From Corynebacterium deserti GIMN1.010 (GTDB taxonomy: Bacteria > Actinomycetota > Actinomycetes > Mycobacteriales > Mycobacteriaceae), in NCBI RefSeq assembly GCF_001277995.1, contig NZ_CP009220.1, positions 992,001-1,056,000 on the forward strand: 64,000 nt of DNA, written 5' to 3'. The translations under genes were made by a program, and so were the position numbers. Below the pieces are notes generated by a model. The model did not search any database. It saw only the letters and a list, made by a program, of their open reading frames with translations, and was not told the origin of the DNA. Position 1 is the stretch's first letter; each line of letters opens with the position of its first letter. Below, piece by piece: positions 36,289 through 45,120 of the stretch.

Positions 36289-36618
36289 ATGCTTAACCGC
36301 GGGGGAAACATCCCCCTTGATACTTTCACAGAGCGTTCAGGACGGGCCTTGTATATAGATGGGGTGACAGACAAGGCCACGGCCTGCCAGTCTCTTAACC
36401 GGGTGATCACCGTGGCTGACCTCATTGGCCTCCTAGAGGTGCATGTCTGGGCCGAAGCCGAAGCTCTTCCCTATCTTGCAGTGGCTGCGGCCGGGATCAA
36501 GGATCTTCCGGAAGGATTCCAGCTGCGTGAGATCTCTGAGCGACCCGTCGGCATAGTAGAAGAGGGTCTGACATGGCTCTCACGTGACCTGCTGAGGGAC
36601 CTGGCCGCAGTGGGATAA
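36289..36618 (+). CDS. Hypothetical protein of the accessory island
   Basis: A 109-residue soluble protein (MLNRGGNIPLDTFTERSG...). It is moderately acidic, with a hydrophobic helix LIGLLEVHVWAEAEALPYLAV cut here for length and no recognisable motif. The start fits a leaderless promoter. Right after the ATG, GGGGG and CCCCC (36300-36314) can pair into a hairpin in the message. No homologue comes to mind. Confidence 0.5.
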   Translation: MLNRGGNIPLDTFTERSGRALYIDGVTDKATACQSLNRVITVADLIGLLEVHVWAEAEALPYLAVAAAGIKDLPEGFQLREISERPVGIVEEGLTWLSRDLLRDLAAVG

Positions 36619-36664
36619 GCCTCGGCCTGCTCCTACAAGCGTCTTTCCTGGATGCTGGTGCGCT

Positions 36665-36925
36665 ATGAGGAAAGTCCGGGTGCTCATTTCCGCAGGTGTC
36701 GCCGTAGCCCTGGCAGGATGCGGCTCCGTAGAGCAGACCACTACCTTGCAGGTGAGAGTGAGTGGTCACTCAGAGCAGGTCGACATCGAGCAGACAGGTC
36801 AGGAAAGCTGTTCCTATGTTGACGGCTGGCTCAGCGCCGGTGACGAGGTTGTCCTTCGGAATTCCGAAGGGGAGGTACTGGGGGTATCGGTTCTGAGAGC
36901 CGATAAGCGGCTCTTCACGATTTAG
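36665..36925 (+). CDS. Small lipoprotein, 3' end replaced by an IS end
   Basis: An 86-residue protein with a lipoprotein signal: positive start MRKVRV, hydrophobic core and lipobox ALAGC at residues 16-20, so Cys20 would be lipidated on the outer face of the membrane. The rest is a short beta-rich domain (TTLQVRVSGHSEQVDIEQ; DEVVLRNSEGEVLGVSVL). The last codons (RLFTI, stop) lie within the terminal repeat of an ISL3-type element that begins at GGCTCTTC 36909, so the native C-terminus has been lost and replaced. Function unknown. Confidence 0.6.
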   Translation: MRKVRVLISAGVAVALAGCGSVEQTTTLQVRVSGHSEQVDIEQTGQESCSYVDGWLSAGDEVVLRNSEGEVLGVSVLRADKRLFTI

Positions 36926-37975
36926 AGTGCGTTGATCCTGGCCTGCAGCTGGCCGGAGTGGATCAGTGACCGCAAGATGTAGTGGTCGAGGTTCCGGAAC
37001 CCGAGTGCGATGCCGCGTAGGTGCTCAAGCCGTCCGTTGATGGCTTCGACCGGGCCGTTGGATGCACCGATGTCGAAGTACGCCAGAACATCCTCACGCC
37101 GGCGCCACAAGGTCCGTCCCAGCTGGGCAAGCTCCGTGAGACCTTCGGGTAGGCCCTTACGAATGCTGTTGATCACCCTGCTCATGAGCTTCTTGCCCTC
37201 CGATTTCTTCGGATGCCCGTATGCCTGGATCAGGTCCTGGTAGAACATCCAGGTGATTTCGAGTGCGACGTACTCATCGTCGGTGGCCCACAACAGGTCC
37301 AGCCGCCTGTTCTGCCGCGTCGTGAGGTAGTTCCTCCTGTTCAGCAAGGTGCGTCGGTACTTGTATAACGGATCATCCTTACGCCCACGCCGCCCCGAGG
37401 TTTCACGTTGCAGGCGTTGCCGACAGCCGGTGAGCTTGTCCGCGGCCAGGTGCACGACATGGAAGGCATCCATGACCTTTCTCGCCTGAGGGAGCGCCTG
37501 GTCCACTGCGGTGGCGTAGCCGGCAAAGCCATCCATGGTCACTACCTGCACTTGTCTCCTGAACTCAGGGCTGCGTTCCTGCAACCAGGTTCGCAGGACC
37601 TCGGCACTGCGTCCCGGGCGCATGTCCAGCAACCGGGCAGGACCTGCCCCGGTGACCAGGGGTGTGAGGTCCACCAGGACCGTCACGAACGAGGAGGGCT
37701 GGCCGGGGCGGCGGGTGTGCTTCCACACATGCTCGTCGACCCCGAGGATGCGTACGCCGTCCAGGTGGGAGGGGTTGTCGTAGACCAGCTTGCGGCAGGC
37801 ATCGACGGCGACCTGGTTGACCAGTTCCCAACCCACCCCGAGGGCCTTGGCGGTCGCAGACACGCTCATCCGATCAATCGCCAGGCGCTGCAAGATTCAG
37901 CGGGTGACTCGGTGGGTGAGCTTCGCACCGTCATCGGCGCAGGCCAGAAATGGTGCGATTGCCGAAAAGATGACT
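36909..37975 (-). mobile_element. Truncated ISL3-family element (IS31831/IS1207-like)
   Basis: The right end is recognised by GGCTCTTC at 36909-36916 and TTTAGAGTGC.TTGATCC just inside, as in the ISL3 elements of C. glutamicum. The other end is missing: sequence resembling the transposase stops near 37970, after which AT-rich DNA with an HNH gene begins. The remnant is dead, as its transposase lacks the N-terminus and holds a stop codon. Confidence 0.75.
36922..37970 (-). pseudogene. ISL3-family transposase remnant
   Basis: From 37899 down to 36922 a frame of about 325 codons reads as the middle and end of an ISL3 transposase: GVRILGVDEHVWKHT and VVTMDGFAGYATAVDQ with two catalytic Asp, MDAFHVVHLAADKL, and the late SNGPVEAINGRLEHLRGIA with the catalytic Glu. 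Ahead of it the same frame continues (IAPFLACADDGAKLTHRVTR) through a TGA at 37897-37899, which probably replaces the Trp of a VTRWILQRL motif. About the first hundred residues, including the zinc-binding N-terminus, are missing. Confidence 0.8.
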
Positions 37976-37997
37976 TAAGTATTCGAGAACTGCATAT

Positions 37998-38429
37998 ATG
38001 ATTCGAGCCAAATTAACCAAGGGCCTAAAAACTGGCACTATGTCGATGGGCTCGCTATTTGATGATGAGAAATACAAGCTTACGAATGGAAACCGTTGTA
38101 CATATTGCGGAACTGAAGAGAGCTTGACCTTGGATCATTTCGTACCGAGAATTATTGGCGGGTTAGATACCGGGGATAACTTAGTTCCAGCATGCCGAAG
38201 CTGCAATAGTTCAAAAGGTAAATCTGATGTACTTGAGTGGTACCAACGTAAGGAGGAATTTCCTCCTCTGATGGTGATACGACGATACCTGAAAATAACA
38301 GTGGAAATGGCGCAAACTGCAGGAATATTGGATTTTCCAATTGATTCGAAAGAAGTCCAGGATCTTCCTATAAGCGTCAAAGCCATCCCGACGGAACGGT
38401 TTCCACTCACCTCAGAATTGTCACTTTAA
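37998..38429 (+). CDS. HNH endonuclease family protein
   Basis: A 143-residue protein with a compact HNH/zinc-finger nuclease centre: CTYCG (residues 34-38), LTLDHFVPRIIGG with the catalytic His, NLVPACRSCNSSKG with the Asn and the second Cys pair. The remaining C-terminal part is unassigned. ATG 37998 or 38040 (MSMGSLF) may be the start. The gene is AT-rich compared with the ISL3 remnant it adjoins, so the two have different origins. It might be a stand-alone homing or defence nuclease; there is no partner methylase nearby. Confidence 0.7.
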   Translation: MIRAKLTKGLKTGTMSMGSLFDDEKYKLTNGNRCTYCGTEESLTLDHFVPRIIGGLDTGDNLVPACRSCNSSKGKSDVLEWYQRKEEFPPLMVIRRYLKITVEMAQTAGILDFPIDSKEVQDLPISVKAIPTERFPLTSELSL

Positions 38430-38599
38430 GGTATAGCAACCTGGGGGGAGGCGTCGAAAAGCAAAAAACTACCGCATGCCTAAGCTTGCCGACTAAGAGG
38501 AATCCCTGCTACGTAAGCTCTTTTGCTGCCACAACCCTCCGGTTCCTTACAATATGAAGGGGGTCAGCAAAATTTTAAGGACAAGGAAGTGATTTCAAG

Positions 38600-39094
38600 G
38601 TGGCGTCGCCGGAGAATATTCTCTTGTACCTTCCCGAAAAGGAAGAACAACAGGTCAGGGAAGTTTTTGCTGAATTGGAAGAGAGAGGATTTCCAGTTCA
38701 GAATCAAAAGCCGCACATCACCATTACCTCTTCTCCTTCGATGTCTAGAGATGTTGTGGACCGGGCGTCAGAGTTGCTTCCCCCTGTGATGCCATCAAGA
38801 TTTACTCGTGTTGGAACCGTGGTGTTTGGTACAAAGCGGAAACAAACCGTGGCGTGGCTGTTGGAAACTTCTGAAGAATTAGAGGAAGCAGCTAGGAATA
38901 TTAGTGCGCTTAACCCTGATGGTCGTGGGCAGCGTTGGGTTCCACACCTGACAATGGGGTTGCGGCTACCGCGAGAAACTGTCCCTGATTACATCAGAGC
39001 ATTAGATGAGGTAACCTCGCCGCACTTTAAAGAAATCACGGCAACAACAGCTGCATACTGGCGACCGCACCTGCAGCACTTAACTGTTTTCTAA
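38600..39094 (+). CDS. 2H phosphoesterase (2'-5' RNA ligase/LigT-like)
   Basis: A 164-residue protein with the two His-x-Thr motifs of the 2H superfamily: KPHITITSS near residue 36 and VPHLTMGLRLP near residue 116. Such enzymes act on cyclic phosphodiesters of RNA ends or nucleotides. The start is GTG 38600, with AAGGAAG at 38583. It stands alone among unrelated genes. The natural substrate cannot be told from sequence. Confidence 0.75.
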   Translation: MASPENILLYLPEKEEQQVREVFAELEERGFPVQNQKPHITITSSPSMSRDVVDRASELLPPVMPSRFTRVGTVVFGTKRKQTVAWLLETSEELEEAARNISALNPDGRGQRWVPHLTMGLRLPRETVPDYIRALDEVTSPHFKEITATTAAYWRPHLQHLTVF

Positions 39095-39182
39095 ATAGTG
39101 GAAAATCAGCGGTGCTACGATTGGAATTAGCTTTTGAATGTCAGCATACTGGACGCACGGTGGAAAACTTCGAGGAGTAATC

Positions 39183-39689
39183 ATGGGTGCGGAAGATCGA
39201 TATATTTCTGATTCTGGTGAAGTTTCATTAGTGCAGGCCTTCACCGTTGAGCATCATGAAATTGATGCGGGAATTGAGCGCTATCTTGCAGATACTGATG
39301 CAGATCCCGTGCGTCGAGCCGAACCACTTCTGAGTGGCATGAAGGCGCTTCGTCGACATATTTATCTAGAAGAAGAAATTGTGTTCCCGCATCTTCAACA
39401 AGGCACGTTAATGATGCCGTTGATGGTGATGCGAAAAGAACATGGGCAGTTGTGGCAGCGGATCGATGCGCTTGTGGACACGCTGCAAAACTCGTCCGGT
39501 GAGCCTACTCAGGTGGAAGAAATCTGCACGGAGATCCTTCAACTCCTTGATCGGCACAACCAAAAGGAAGAGCCGATCATTTATCCGCATATGGATGCGG
39601 ATCTAACTGCAGATGAGCAGGATAAGGTTCGTGACTTGCTTGCCGGCGGTACTATGCCAGAAGGCTGGATTTGCGAAGCTTTGCGGTGA
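39183..39689 (+). CDS. Hemerythrin-like (HHE) protein
   Basis: A 168-residue four-helix protein with the diiron-type His/Glu pattern: VEHHEID, RRHIYLEEEIVFPHL, MRKEHGQLW and RHNQKEEPIIYPHMD. Such proteins bind O2, NO or iron, or handle oxidative and nitrosative stress. ATG 39183 is the likely start; the frame upstream is short and shows no homology. At the C-terminus PEGWICEALR holds a single Cys. Confidence 0.8.
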   Translation: MGAEDRYISDSGEVSLVQAFTVEHHEIDAGIERYLADTDADPVRRAEPLLSGMKALRRHIYLEEEIVFPHLQQGTLMMPLMVMRKEHGQLWQRIDALVDTLQNSSGEPTQVEEICTEILQLLDRHNQKEEPIIYPHMDADLTADEQDKVRDLLAGGTMPEGWICEALR

Positions 39690-39719
39690 AAGTCAGTCAA
39701 TGTTTTAGCGAGATCCAGG

Positions 39720-41024
39720 TTATTTAGCAGTAGCTTTACTTGTTTCACCAACGGGTTCTGTGGACTCAACAACGGTTGCATGTTTTTCAGTGCGTCCAAG
39801 TGCAAGTCCGCTGAGGGCAATGAGTACTGCTGCGACCATGGTCAGAGCTAGCGGTACCGTGGTGTCTTCACCAGCGATACCAACTAAGCCGGCGACGATA
39901 CCTGCAAGTAGAAATTGAATGAGACCCAACATCGCTGAACCGGTGCCGGTATCAGTTTGTGGAACAGCAGAAAGTGCAAGGGCAGTAGCATTACCAAGGA
40001 CGAGTCCCAATGGTGCGATAGCGCAAAATAGTGGAACCATGAGCCAGCTAGCTGGTGCACTGCTAAACGTGAGGATTGAGATAACGACAATTGCAATAAA
40101 GCTGGTAGAAAGCCCAATTAAGGTGAGCGCAAAAGTTGTAACGCGACCGGTCAAACGTGCAGAAATTCCGGTGAGGACCGTAATGCCGATTGCGTTGACG
40201 GCAAAAGCAAAGCCGTATCCGACAGCATCTAAGCCGATCATGTTTTGGTAGACAAATGGCGATGCTGAAATGTAGGACATCAAAATGGCCATTGCGAATG
40301 CAAAAGCGACGACGTTACCGATGTAGCCACGGGAAGCAAGAGCCTTAATGGGCTTAGATGTTGATGTTTGAGCGGAGTGGGAACGCTGTGATTTAGGTAG
40401 AGTCTCCCGGATAAAGAAAACAGTAGATGCGATGCCTACAACACCAATACCTGCGACGATGGCAAGAAGGCCACGCCATCCAATGAGATCTACCAGCAGA
40501 CTGCCCACTAATGGTGCAACCACAGGTGCGATTCCACCGATGACCATCATGATGCTCAACGCTTTGGCGGCAGCTGCACCTTTTTCTTTATCTAGAACCA
40601 TTGCGCGACCAATAACCATGCCGGACGCACCACCGAGACCTTGAGCAAGGCGCGCAGCGACGAGGATTTCGACGTTGCTGGCGAAAACGGTGACGATGCT
40701 AGCTACTAGAAATAGAACTAGACCAATGTACAGCGGAATAAGCGGACCAGTGCGATCTGAAAGAGGTCCGAAAACAACCTGGCCAACACCGGCGCCGATA
40801 AGGAACGTGGTGAGGGAAAGCTGCACTCCGGTTGCAGTGGTGTGGAGATCCTCAGTCATTGCAGGGAATGCTGGAAGGTACAAGTCGATGCTAAATGGTG
40901 CTACTGCGGAAAGGATCGTCAGGGTGAAAAGCGTTGCCAAACCAATCGTGTTTGAACTGCTCTTGCCAATGTGAGGAGCTGCTTCCGTTTTGTTTTCCTG
41001 TACCACGGGTTTGTTATCGGTCAA
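39720..41024 (-). CDS. MFS drug exporter, Bcr/CflA family
   Basis: A 434-residue transporter with twelve spans. LSAVAPFSIDLYLPAFPAM in TM1 and QVVFGPLSDRTGPLIPLY (motif A) followed by ARLAQGLGGASGMVIGRAMV are those of the Bcr/CflA/CmlA group, which exports bicyclomycin, chloramphenicol or sulphonamides. It is divergent from a MarR gene with a small palindrome between the starts. The substrate is unknown. Confidence 0.85.
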   Translation of the reverse strand: MTDNKPVVQENKTEAAPHIGKSSSNTIGLATLFTLTILSAVAPFSIDLYLPAFPAMTEDLHTTATGVQLSLTTFLIGAGVGQVVFGPLSDRTGPLIPLYIGLVLFLVASIVTVFASNVEILVAARLAQGLGGASGMVIGRAMVLDKEKGAAAAKALSIMMVIGGIAPVVAPLVGSLLVDLIGWRGLLAIVAGIGVVGIASTVFFIRETLPKSQRSHSAQTSTSKPIKALASRGYIGNVVAFAFAMAILMSYISASPFVYQNMIGLDAVGYGFAFAVNAIGITVLTGISARLTGRVTTFALTLIGLSTSFIAIVVISILTFSSAPASWLMVPLFCAIAPLGLVLGNATALALSAVPQTDTGTGSAMLGLIQFLLAGIVAGLVGIAGEDTTVPLALTMVAAVLIALSGLALGRTEKHATVVESTEPVGETSKATAK

Positions 41025-41042
41025 AGAAATACACCAATTTAG

Positions 41043-41056
41043 TTATGAAAACATAA
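41043..41056. promoter_or_regulatory. Palindrome in the MFS/MarR divergent promoter
   Basis: TTATG (41043-41047) and CATAA (41052-41056) are perfect arms around AAAA. A second ACTTAT lies at 41083-41088. The position between a MarR gene and its probable target makes this an operator candidate. Confidence 0.45.
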
Positions 41057-41114
41057 GTATCAATGTGGAAACTATACTCAGACTTATCCAATTTGGGAAG
41101 TGAGGGAGTACACA

Positions 41115-41576
41115 TTGTCTGAGAACTCGAAAGAGGCAGGCAGTCCACTGATCGACGCTATCGATGCTGCGCTGCATCTCACCCGGAAATTAGGTGGCTT
41201 CGAATACTCAGATCCACTTATTCAGCCTTTAAGCCGACTAGAGCGTCTCGTTGTGCAACACATTCGGCGATACCCAGGCTCTTCGCCATCTGAAATTTCA
41301 CGAGAACTAGCACTTAAAGGCTCCAATGCCAGTGCCGCGATCAATGGTCTGGTGAAAAAGAAACACCTGCGGCGTGAACCTGATCCCAATGACGGACGAG
41401 GCACTCGCCTTTTCCTTACAGATTCAGGACAAGACAGCGTTAGGCGTGTTCACCGTGAATGGGAGACAGTCCTAGAAGATGTTCAGGTTAGCGATGAACA
41501 GCTTAAGCAAGCAGCAGATACCTTCGAATTACTCTTTGAAGCAATGAATCCAATGCACCAAAAAGAAGATCACTAA
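41115..41576 (+). CDS. MarR family regulator with probable TTG start
   Basis: A 153-residue winged-helix regulator: RLERLVVQHIRRYPGSSPSEISRELA is the first helix set, cut here, followed by GSNASAAINGLVKKKHLRR and the wing DPNDGRGTRLFLTDSG. I prefer TTG 41115 (SENSKEAG) because GAGGGAG lies 5-12 bases upstream; the GTG at 41100 has no ribosome site in front. It probably represses the divergent Bcr/CflA exporter. Confidence 0.75.
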   Translation: MSENSKEAGSPLIDAIDAALHLTRKLGGFEYSDPLIQPLSRLERLVVQHIRRYPGSSPSEISRELALKGSNASAAINGLVKKKHLRREPDPNDGRGTRLFLTDSGQDSVRRVHREWETVLEDVQVSDEQLKQAADTFELLFEAMNPMHQKEDH

Positions 41577-41651
41577 TTCTAAAACGCCTGATAGATCTAC
41601 ATTTGGGTTGTAGCATCGGTAACAATAGACCCGATCCAAGGAGCTAAACCC

Positions 41652-41879
41652 ACGAGCGATAATTTTTCGGTTGGAGACCATGTCCGGTGGAATTCTGAAG
41701 CTGGCGAAGTGTCCGGAGTGATTGTAAAGAAGCACACCAAAGACACTGAATATAAAGGTCATATGCGCAGGTGTAGCCCAGAAGATCCGCAATATGAAAT
41801 CAAAAGCGACAAAACTGATCATGTCGCAATGCACAAGGGCAATGCGCTTCACAAGATTGCCAAAGATTCTAAAAAATGA
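41652..41879 (+). CDS. DUF2945 (HVA/TUDOR-like) small protein with apparent ACG start
   Basis: The frame reads (T)SDNFSVGDHVRWNSEAGEV... and ends KDSKK, 75 residues, with the DUF2945 pattern VGDHVRWNSEAG..SG.I and KKHTKDTEYKGH. There is no ATG, GTG or TTG at the head: ACG 41652-41654 stands where the start should be, eight bases after a good AAGGAG (41637-41642). The stop overlaps the ATG of the DUF488 gene (ATGA). Either ACG is used at low level or the start was lost by an ATG to ACG change. Function of the family is unknown. Confidence 0.6.
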   Translation, partial: TSDNFSVGDHVRWNSEAGEVSGVIVKKHTKDTEYKGHMRRCSPEDPQYEIKSDKTDHVAMHKGNALHKIAKDSKK

Positions 41880-42427
41880 CGTCGACGCCGAACCACGAGA
41901 TCTGGACAATTGGGCACTGGACATGCCCAATCCCAATGTTTCTAGAACCTCTAGATGAACGAAATATTGAGCTGATTGTTGATGTCCGCGCTCACCCCGG
42001 ATCTAGGCGCAATCCTCAGTTCGGCAGCGATGAAATGAGAAAGTGGCTACCTGAAAACGGTATTGACTATCTTTTGTTTCCCAAACTCGGTGGCAGAAGA
42101 AAGAAACAGGATGTGCCACCTGAAATTAACGCTGGGTGGAACAATGACAGCTTCAAAAACTATGCTGACTACACACTGTCTGAGGAATACCACCAAGGAA
42201 TTTCTGAGCTGAAAGAGCTTGCCACATCAAAACGAGTTGCCATCATGTGCGGTGAACCCATGCCCTGGCGGTGCCATCGACTGCTGATTTCCAACACCTT
42301 GGCCGCCCAAGGATGGACAGTGGAACACCTAATTGCTGGCCAAAAGCCGAAGAAATATGAGCTTGGAATGTGGGGCGCGAAACCAGTGATTAATGACGAT
42401 GGGCAAGTCACCTATCCAGCAACCTAG
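41876..42427 (+). CDS. DUF488 family protein
   Basis: A 183-residue protein with the DUF488 pattern: IWTIGHWTCPIPMFLEPL at the start, LIVDVRAHPGSRRNPQF, and CGEPMPWRCHRLLISNTL with the conserved Cys/His near the end. Members are small, often coupled to stress-related genes; the biochemical role is not known. The ATG overlaps the DUF2945 stop, so its translation may depend on that upstream frame, whose start codon is abnormal. Confidence 0.8.
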   Translation: MTSTPNHEIWTIGHWTCPIPMFLEPLDERNIELIVDVRAHPGSRRNPQFGSDEMRKWLPENGIDYLLFPKLGGRRKKQDVPPEINAGWNNDSFKNYADYTLSEEYHQGISELKELATSKRVAIMCGEPMPWRCHRLLISNTLAAQGWTVEHLIAGQKPKKYELGMWGAKPVINDDGQVTYPAT

Positions 42428-42476
42428 GATGCGCGCTGCAGCCCGGCGCGCCCACCTCCAGCGGAAGGGCTAGGCT

Positions 42477-43232
42477 CTAGGAAGAAATGCTGGCCAAATC
42501 GGCCTGAAATAGAGTGGCAGAGGACTCAACCGGAACGATATTGGTATCCAAGATGCCTTCGATCTCCCCGGAGTTATCAGTCTGTAGGGTGGCAAAGGTT
42601 GCAGTGAGACTTTCCTGGGCGACACCGTGAGTGGCAGATAGTTCGAAGGTTTTGTTTCGTGCTGCTTTATCACTCAGGCTGCTGACCAAGACACGTGCGA
42701 TCTGATCCCGGGCGATCACGCCATCTGCAGGTCCACCAGATTGGTTGGTGTCTCCTTGAAGCATGACGATCTGGCGCTCATCATCATTGTTGTAGTCAAG
42801 CCAGCCAGGGCGAACAATGGTGTAACCGTGTCCGCTAGCTCGAACAAGTTGCTCGCCATGTCGCTTCCACTCGGCATAAGCCACACCTGGGCGGGTCGTT
42901 CCAACGGCGGTCATCAGCACAATTTTTACATCTTTTCCCTTGACTGCCTTCAACGTGTTGGCAACGCCGGTGTAATCAACATCCCGCACATCGCTTTTAC
43001 GAGTGGAGTTGCCGTGAGTGAAAATGATTCCCTCGACGCCTTTTACAGCTTTCTCAATCGAGGAAGGATCAAGCAGATCTCCTACGATAATCTCTGCCTC
43101 AGCTGGAAGCACCCGTGCACGGGACTTGCTACGGGCAAATGCCTTAACTTGGTATCCCTGGTTAAGTGCTTCCGAGACAACATGTCGGCCTATGCTTCCT
43201 GTTGCTCCTATGACTAAAACTGTCTCACTCAT
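42477..43232 (-). CDS. NmrA/SDR-type NAD(P)-binding protein
   Basis: A 251-residue atypical short-chain dehydrogenase: VLVIGATGSIGRHVVSEAL is the Rossmann glycine motif, AEIIVGDLLDPSSIEKAV and the later YTIVRPGWLDYNN are those of the NAD(P)H-binding epimerase/NmrA group. The Tyr-x3-Lys pair is present as YAEWKRHGE. It may be a reductase or a redox sensor. It stands divergent from the SulP gene. Confidence 0.75.
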   Translation of the reverse strand: MSETVLVIGATGSIGRHVVSEALNQGYQVKAFARSKSRARVLPAEAEIIVGDLLDPSSIEKAVKGVEGIIFTHGNSTRKSDVRDVDYTGVANTLKAVKGKDVKIVLMTAVGTTRPGVAYAEWKRHGEQLVRASGHGYTIVRPGWLDYNNDDERQIVMLQGDTNQSGGPADGVIARDQIARVLVSSLSDKAARNKTFELSATHGVAQESLTATFATLQTDNSGEIEGILDTNIVPVESSATLFQADLASISS

Positions 43233-43350
43233 AATGTTCTCTGAGGCGGCCTGGGTTTGGGATGTACCCTCAATCCATCTAACCCGTGTTTCAATTGCCC
43301 TGGGTGTGGCTGTTTACCCTGGTATTAGCAACACTTCTTGAGGAGCCTTT

Positions 43351-45120
43351 TTGTGCCTTTATCCGAGTATCTTTAAAAGCATGAGTATTAAGTGGGCGCG
43401 CCTTGTACCTGGGATTACCGCGATGCGGGGCTATCAACGATCCTGGTTGAAGGGTGATGTCATCGCGGGTATAACCGTGGCCGCGTACTTGGTTCCACAA
43501 GTCATGGCTTATGCCGTCATTGCGGGGCTGCCAGCTGTCGTTGGTCTGTGGGGAGTTCTGGCTCCCATGGCGCTGTACTTTTTCTTAGGCACGTCTCGAA
43601 ATCTCTCGGTTGGTCCTGAATCAACCACCGCTCTGATGACGGCTGCAGGTGTGGGAGCTTTAGTCGGGGCAGCTGGCGGGCCTGAACGATACGCAGAAGT
43701 AGCAGCACTATTGGCTATTGCAGTGGGCATTGTATGCGCTGTTGGTTTTATCGGCCGATTGGGCTTTCTTACCAGGCTATTATCTCGACCGGTGCTCGTT
43801 GGATATTTGATCGGTATTGCAGTCTTGATGATCGTCAGTCAGCTGTCCAAAGTCACCCAGGTGAATGTGGAGAGCGGTCAAACGTGGCAGGAAATAATAT
43901 CGTTCGTAAAGGTAGCTGGCCAGGCGCATATTCCCACAGTGATTCTGGCGGTTGGGGTGTTGAGTTTGTTGTATCTGGCAAATTGGTTGACGCCTAAATT
44001 TCCCAGCACGCTCATGGTTCTTCTGCTTTCGGCTGCCGCGGTGGGGTTTTTTCATCTGGATAGGTTTGGTCTTGAGGTCATTGGTGAGGTGCCCCGTGGC
44101 CTTCCTCAACCAAGTATTCCCTCGATTGGCGATCTAGAGATCTGGTCGTTGTTGCCCTATGCCGTCGGTATTGCCATCGTTGGGTTTTCAGACAATGTGT
44201 TGACTGCTCGCGCATTCGCGTCTGGAAAAGATGAGGTGATTGATTCCAACCAGGAGCTGCTCGCACTGGGAACCGCGAACCTGGCCAATGGGTTCTTCCA
44301 GGGATTTCCTGTGTCATCGAGTGGCTCCCGAACTGTTCTTGGAGACACGGCAGGTGCTCGCACTCAGGTGCATTCACTTGTTGTGGTGGCGCTGGTGATC
44401 ATGGTGCTGTTGTTTGCTGGTCCTGTGCTCGAGTCTTTCCCAGACGCGGCACTTGGCGCCTTAGTTATTTATGCAGCAACGCAGCTGATTGATGTTGCAG
44501 AAATTAAAAGGATTGCACGTTTCCGCAAGAGCGAGTTGATCATTACAGCGGCTACTGCTGCATCCGTTGTGGCTTTTGGCGTGCTCGCAGGCATCGGCGT
44601 CGCGGTTGCGTTGTCCATCTTGGACCTCATCAGGCGAATCACTCGCCCTTACGCCGACGTCCTAGGATATACACCCGGCATGGCTGGAATGCACAGCTTG
44701 GAGGACTATCCTGAATCCACAGCGGTCGAAGGACTCGTGGTGTTTCGATACGATTCGCCCCTGTTTTTCGCCAACGCTGACGATTTTTCCAAGCGTGCCA
44801 TCGAAGCCGTTGATGAAGCAACTCAACCCGTGCATTGGTTTTTACTGAATGCTGAAGCGAATACGGAAGTTGATCTCACGGCCGTCGATGCCATGGAAGC
44901 ACTTCGCAAAACCCTGGAGGAACGGGGTATCCGATTTGCGATGGCCCGGGTGAAGCAAGATCTACGCCGAAGCCTCGAGCCTGCAGGTTTCATTGAATCC
45001 GTGGGGGAGGAGTACATTTTCGCCACACTCCCCACTGCAGTCAAGGGGTATTCCGTGGAGTTTCGCGATCGTTTTGGAAACTATCCAGAAGGCGTTCCGA
45101 AAGAAATTTTGGAACTTTAA
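43351..45120 (+). CDS. SulP family anion transporter with STAS domain
   Basis: A 589-residue transporter with about 12-14 spans and a cytosolic C-terminal STAS domain. SulP signatures are GITVAAYLVPQVMAYAVIAG, GTSRNLSVGPESTTALM and NGFFQGFPVSSSGSRT; the STAS part starts near residue 450 (EGLVVFRYDSPLFFANADDF) with LNAEANTEVDLTAVDAME. Substrates in the family are sulphate, bicarbonate or dicarboxylates. GTG 43351 has GAGGAG eight bases upstream and is preferred; ATG 43381 is the alternative. Confidence 0.85.
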   Translation: MCLYPSIFKSMSIKWARLVPGITAMRGYQRSWLKGDVIAGITVAAYLVPQVMAYAVIAGLPAVVGLWGVLAPMALYFFLGTSRNLSVGPESTTALMTAAGVGALVGAAGGPERYAEVAALLAIAVGIVCAVGFIGRLGFLTRLLSRPVLVGYLIGIAVLMIVSQLSKVTQVNVESGQTWQEIISFVKVAGQAHIPTVILAVGVLSLLYLANWLTPKFPSTLMVLLLSAAAVGFFHLDRFGLEVIGEVPRGLPQPSIPSIGDLEIWSLLPYAVGIAIVGFSDNVLTARAFASGKDEVIDSNQELLALGTANLANGFFQGFPVSSSGSRTVLGDTAGARTQVHSLVVVALVIMVLLFAGPVLESFPDAALGALVIYAATQLIDVAEIKRIARFRKSELIITAATAASVVAFGVLAGIGVAVALSILDLIRRITRPYADVLGYTPGMAGMHSLEDYPESTAVEGLVVFRYDSPLFFANADDFSKRAIEAVDEATQPVHWFLLNAEANTEVDLTAVDAMEALRKTLEERGIRFAMARVKQDLRRSLEPAGFIESVGEEYIFATLPTAVKGYSVEFRDRFGNYPEGVPKEILEL

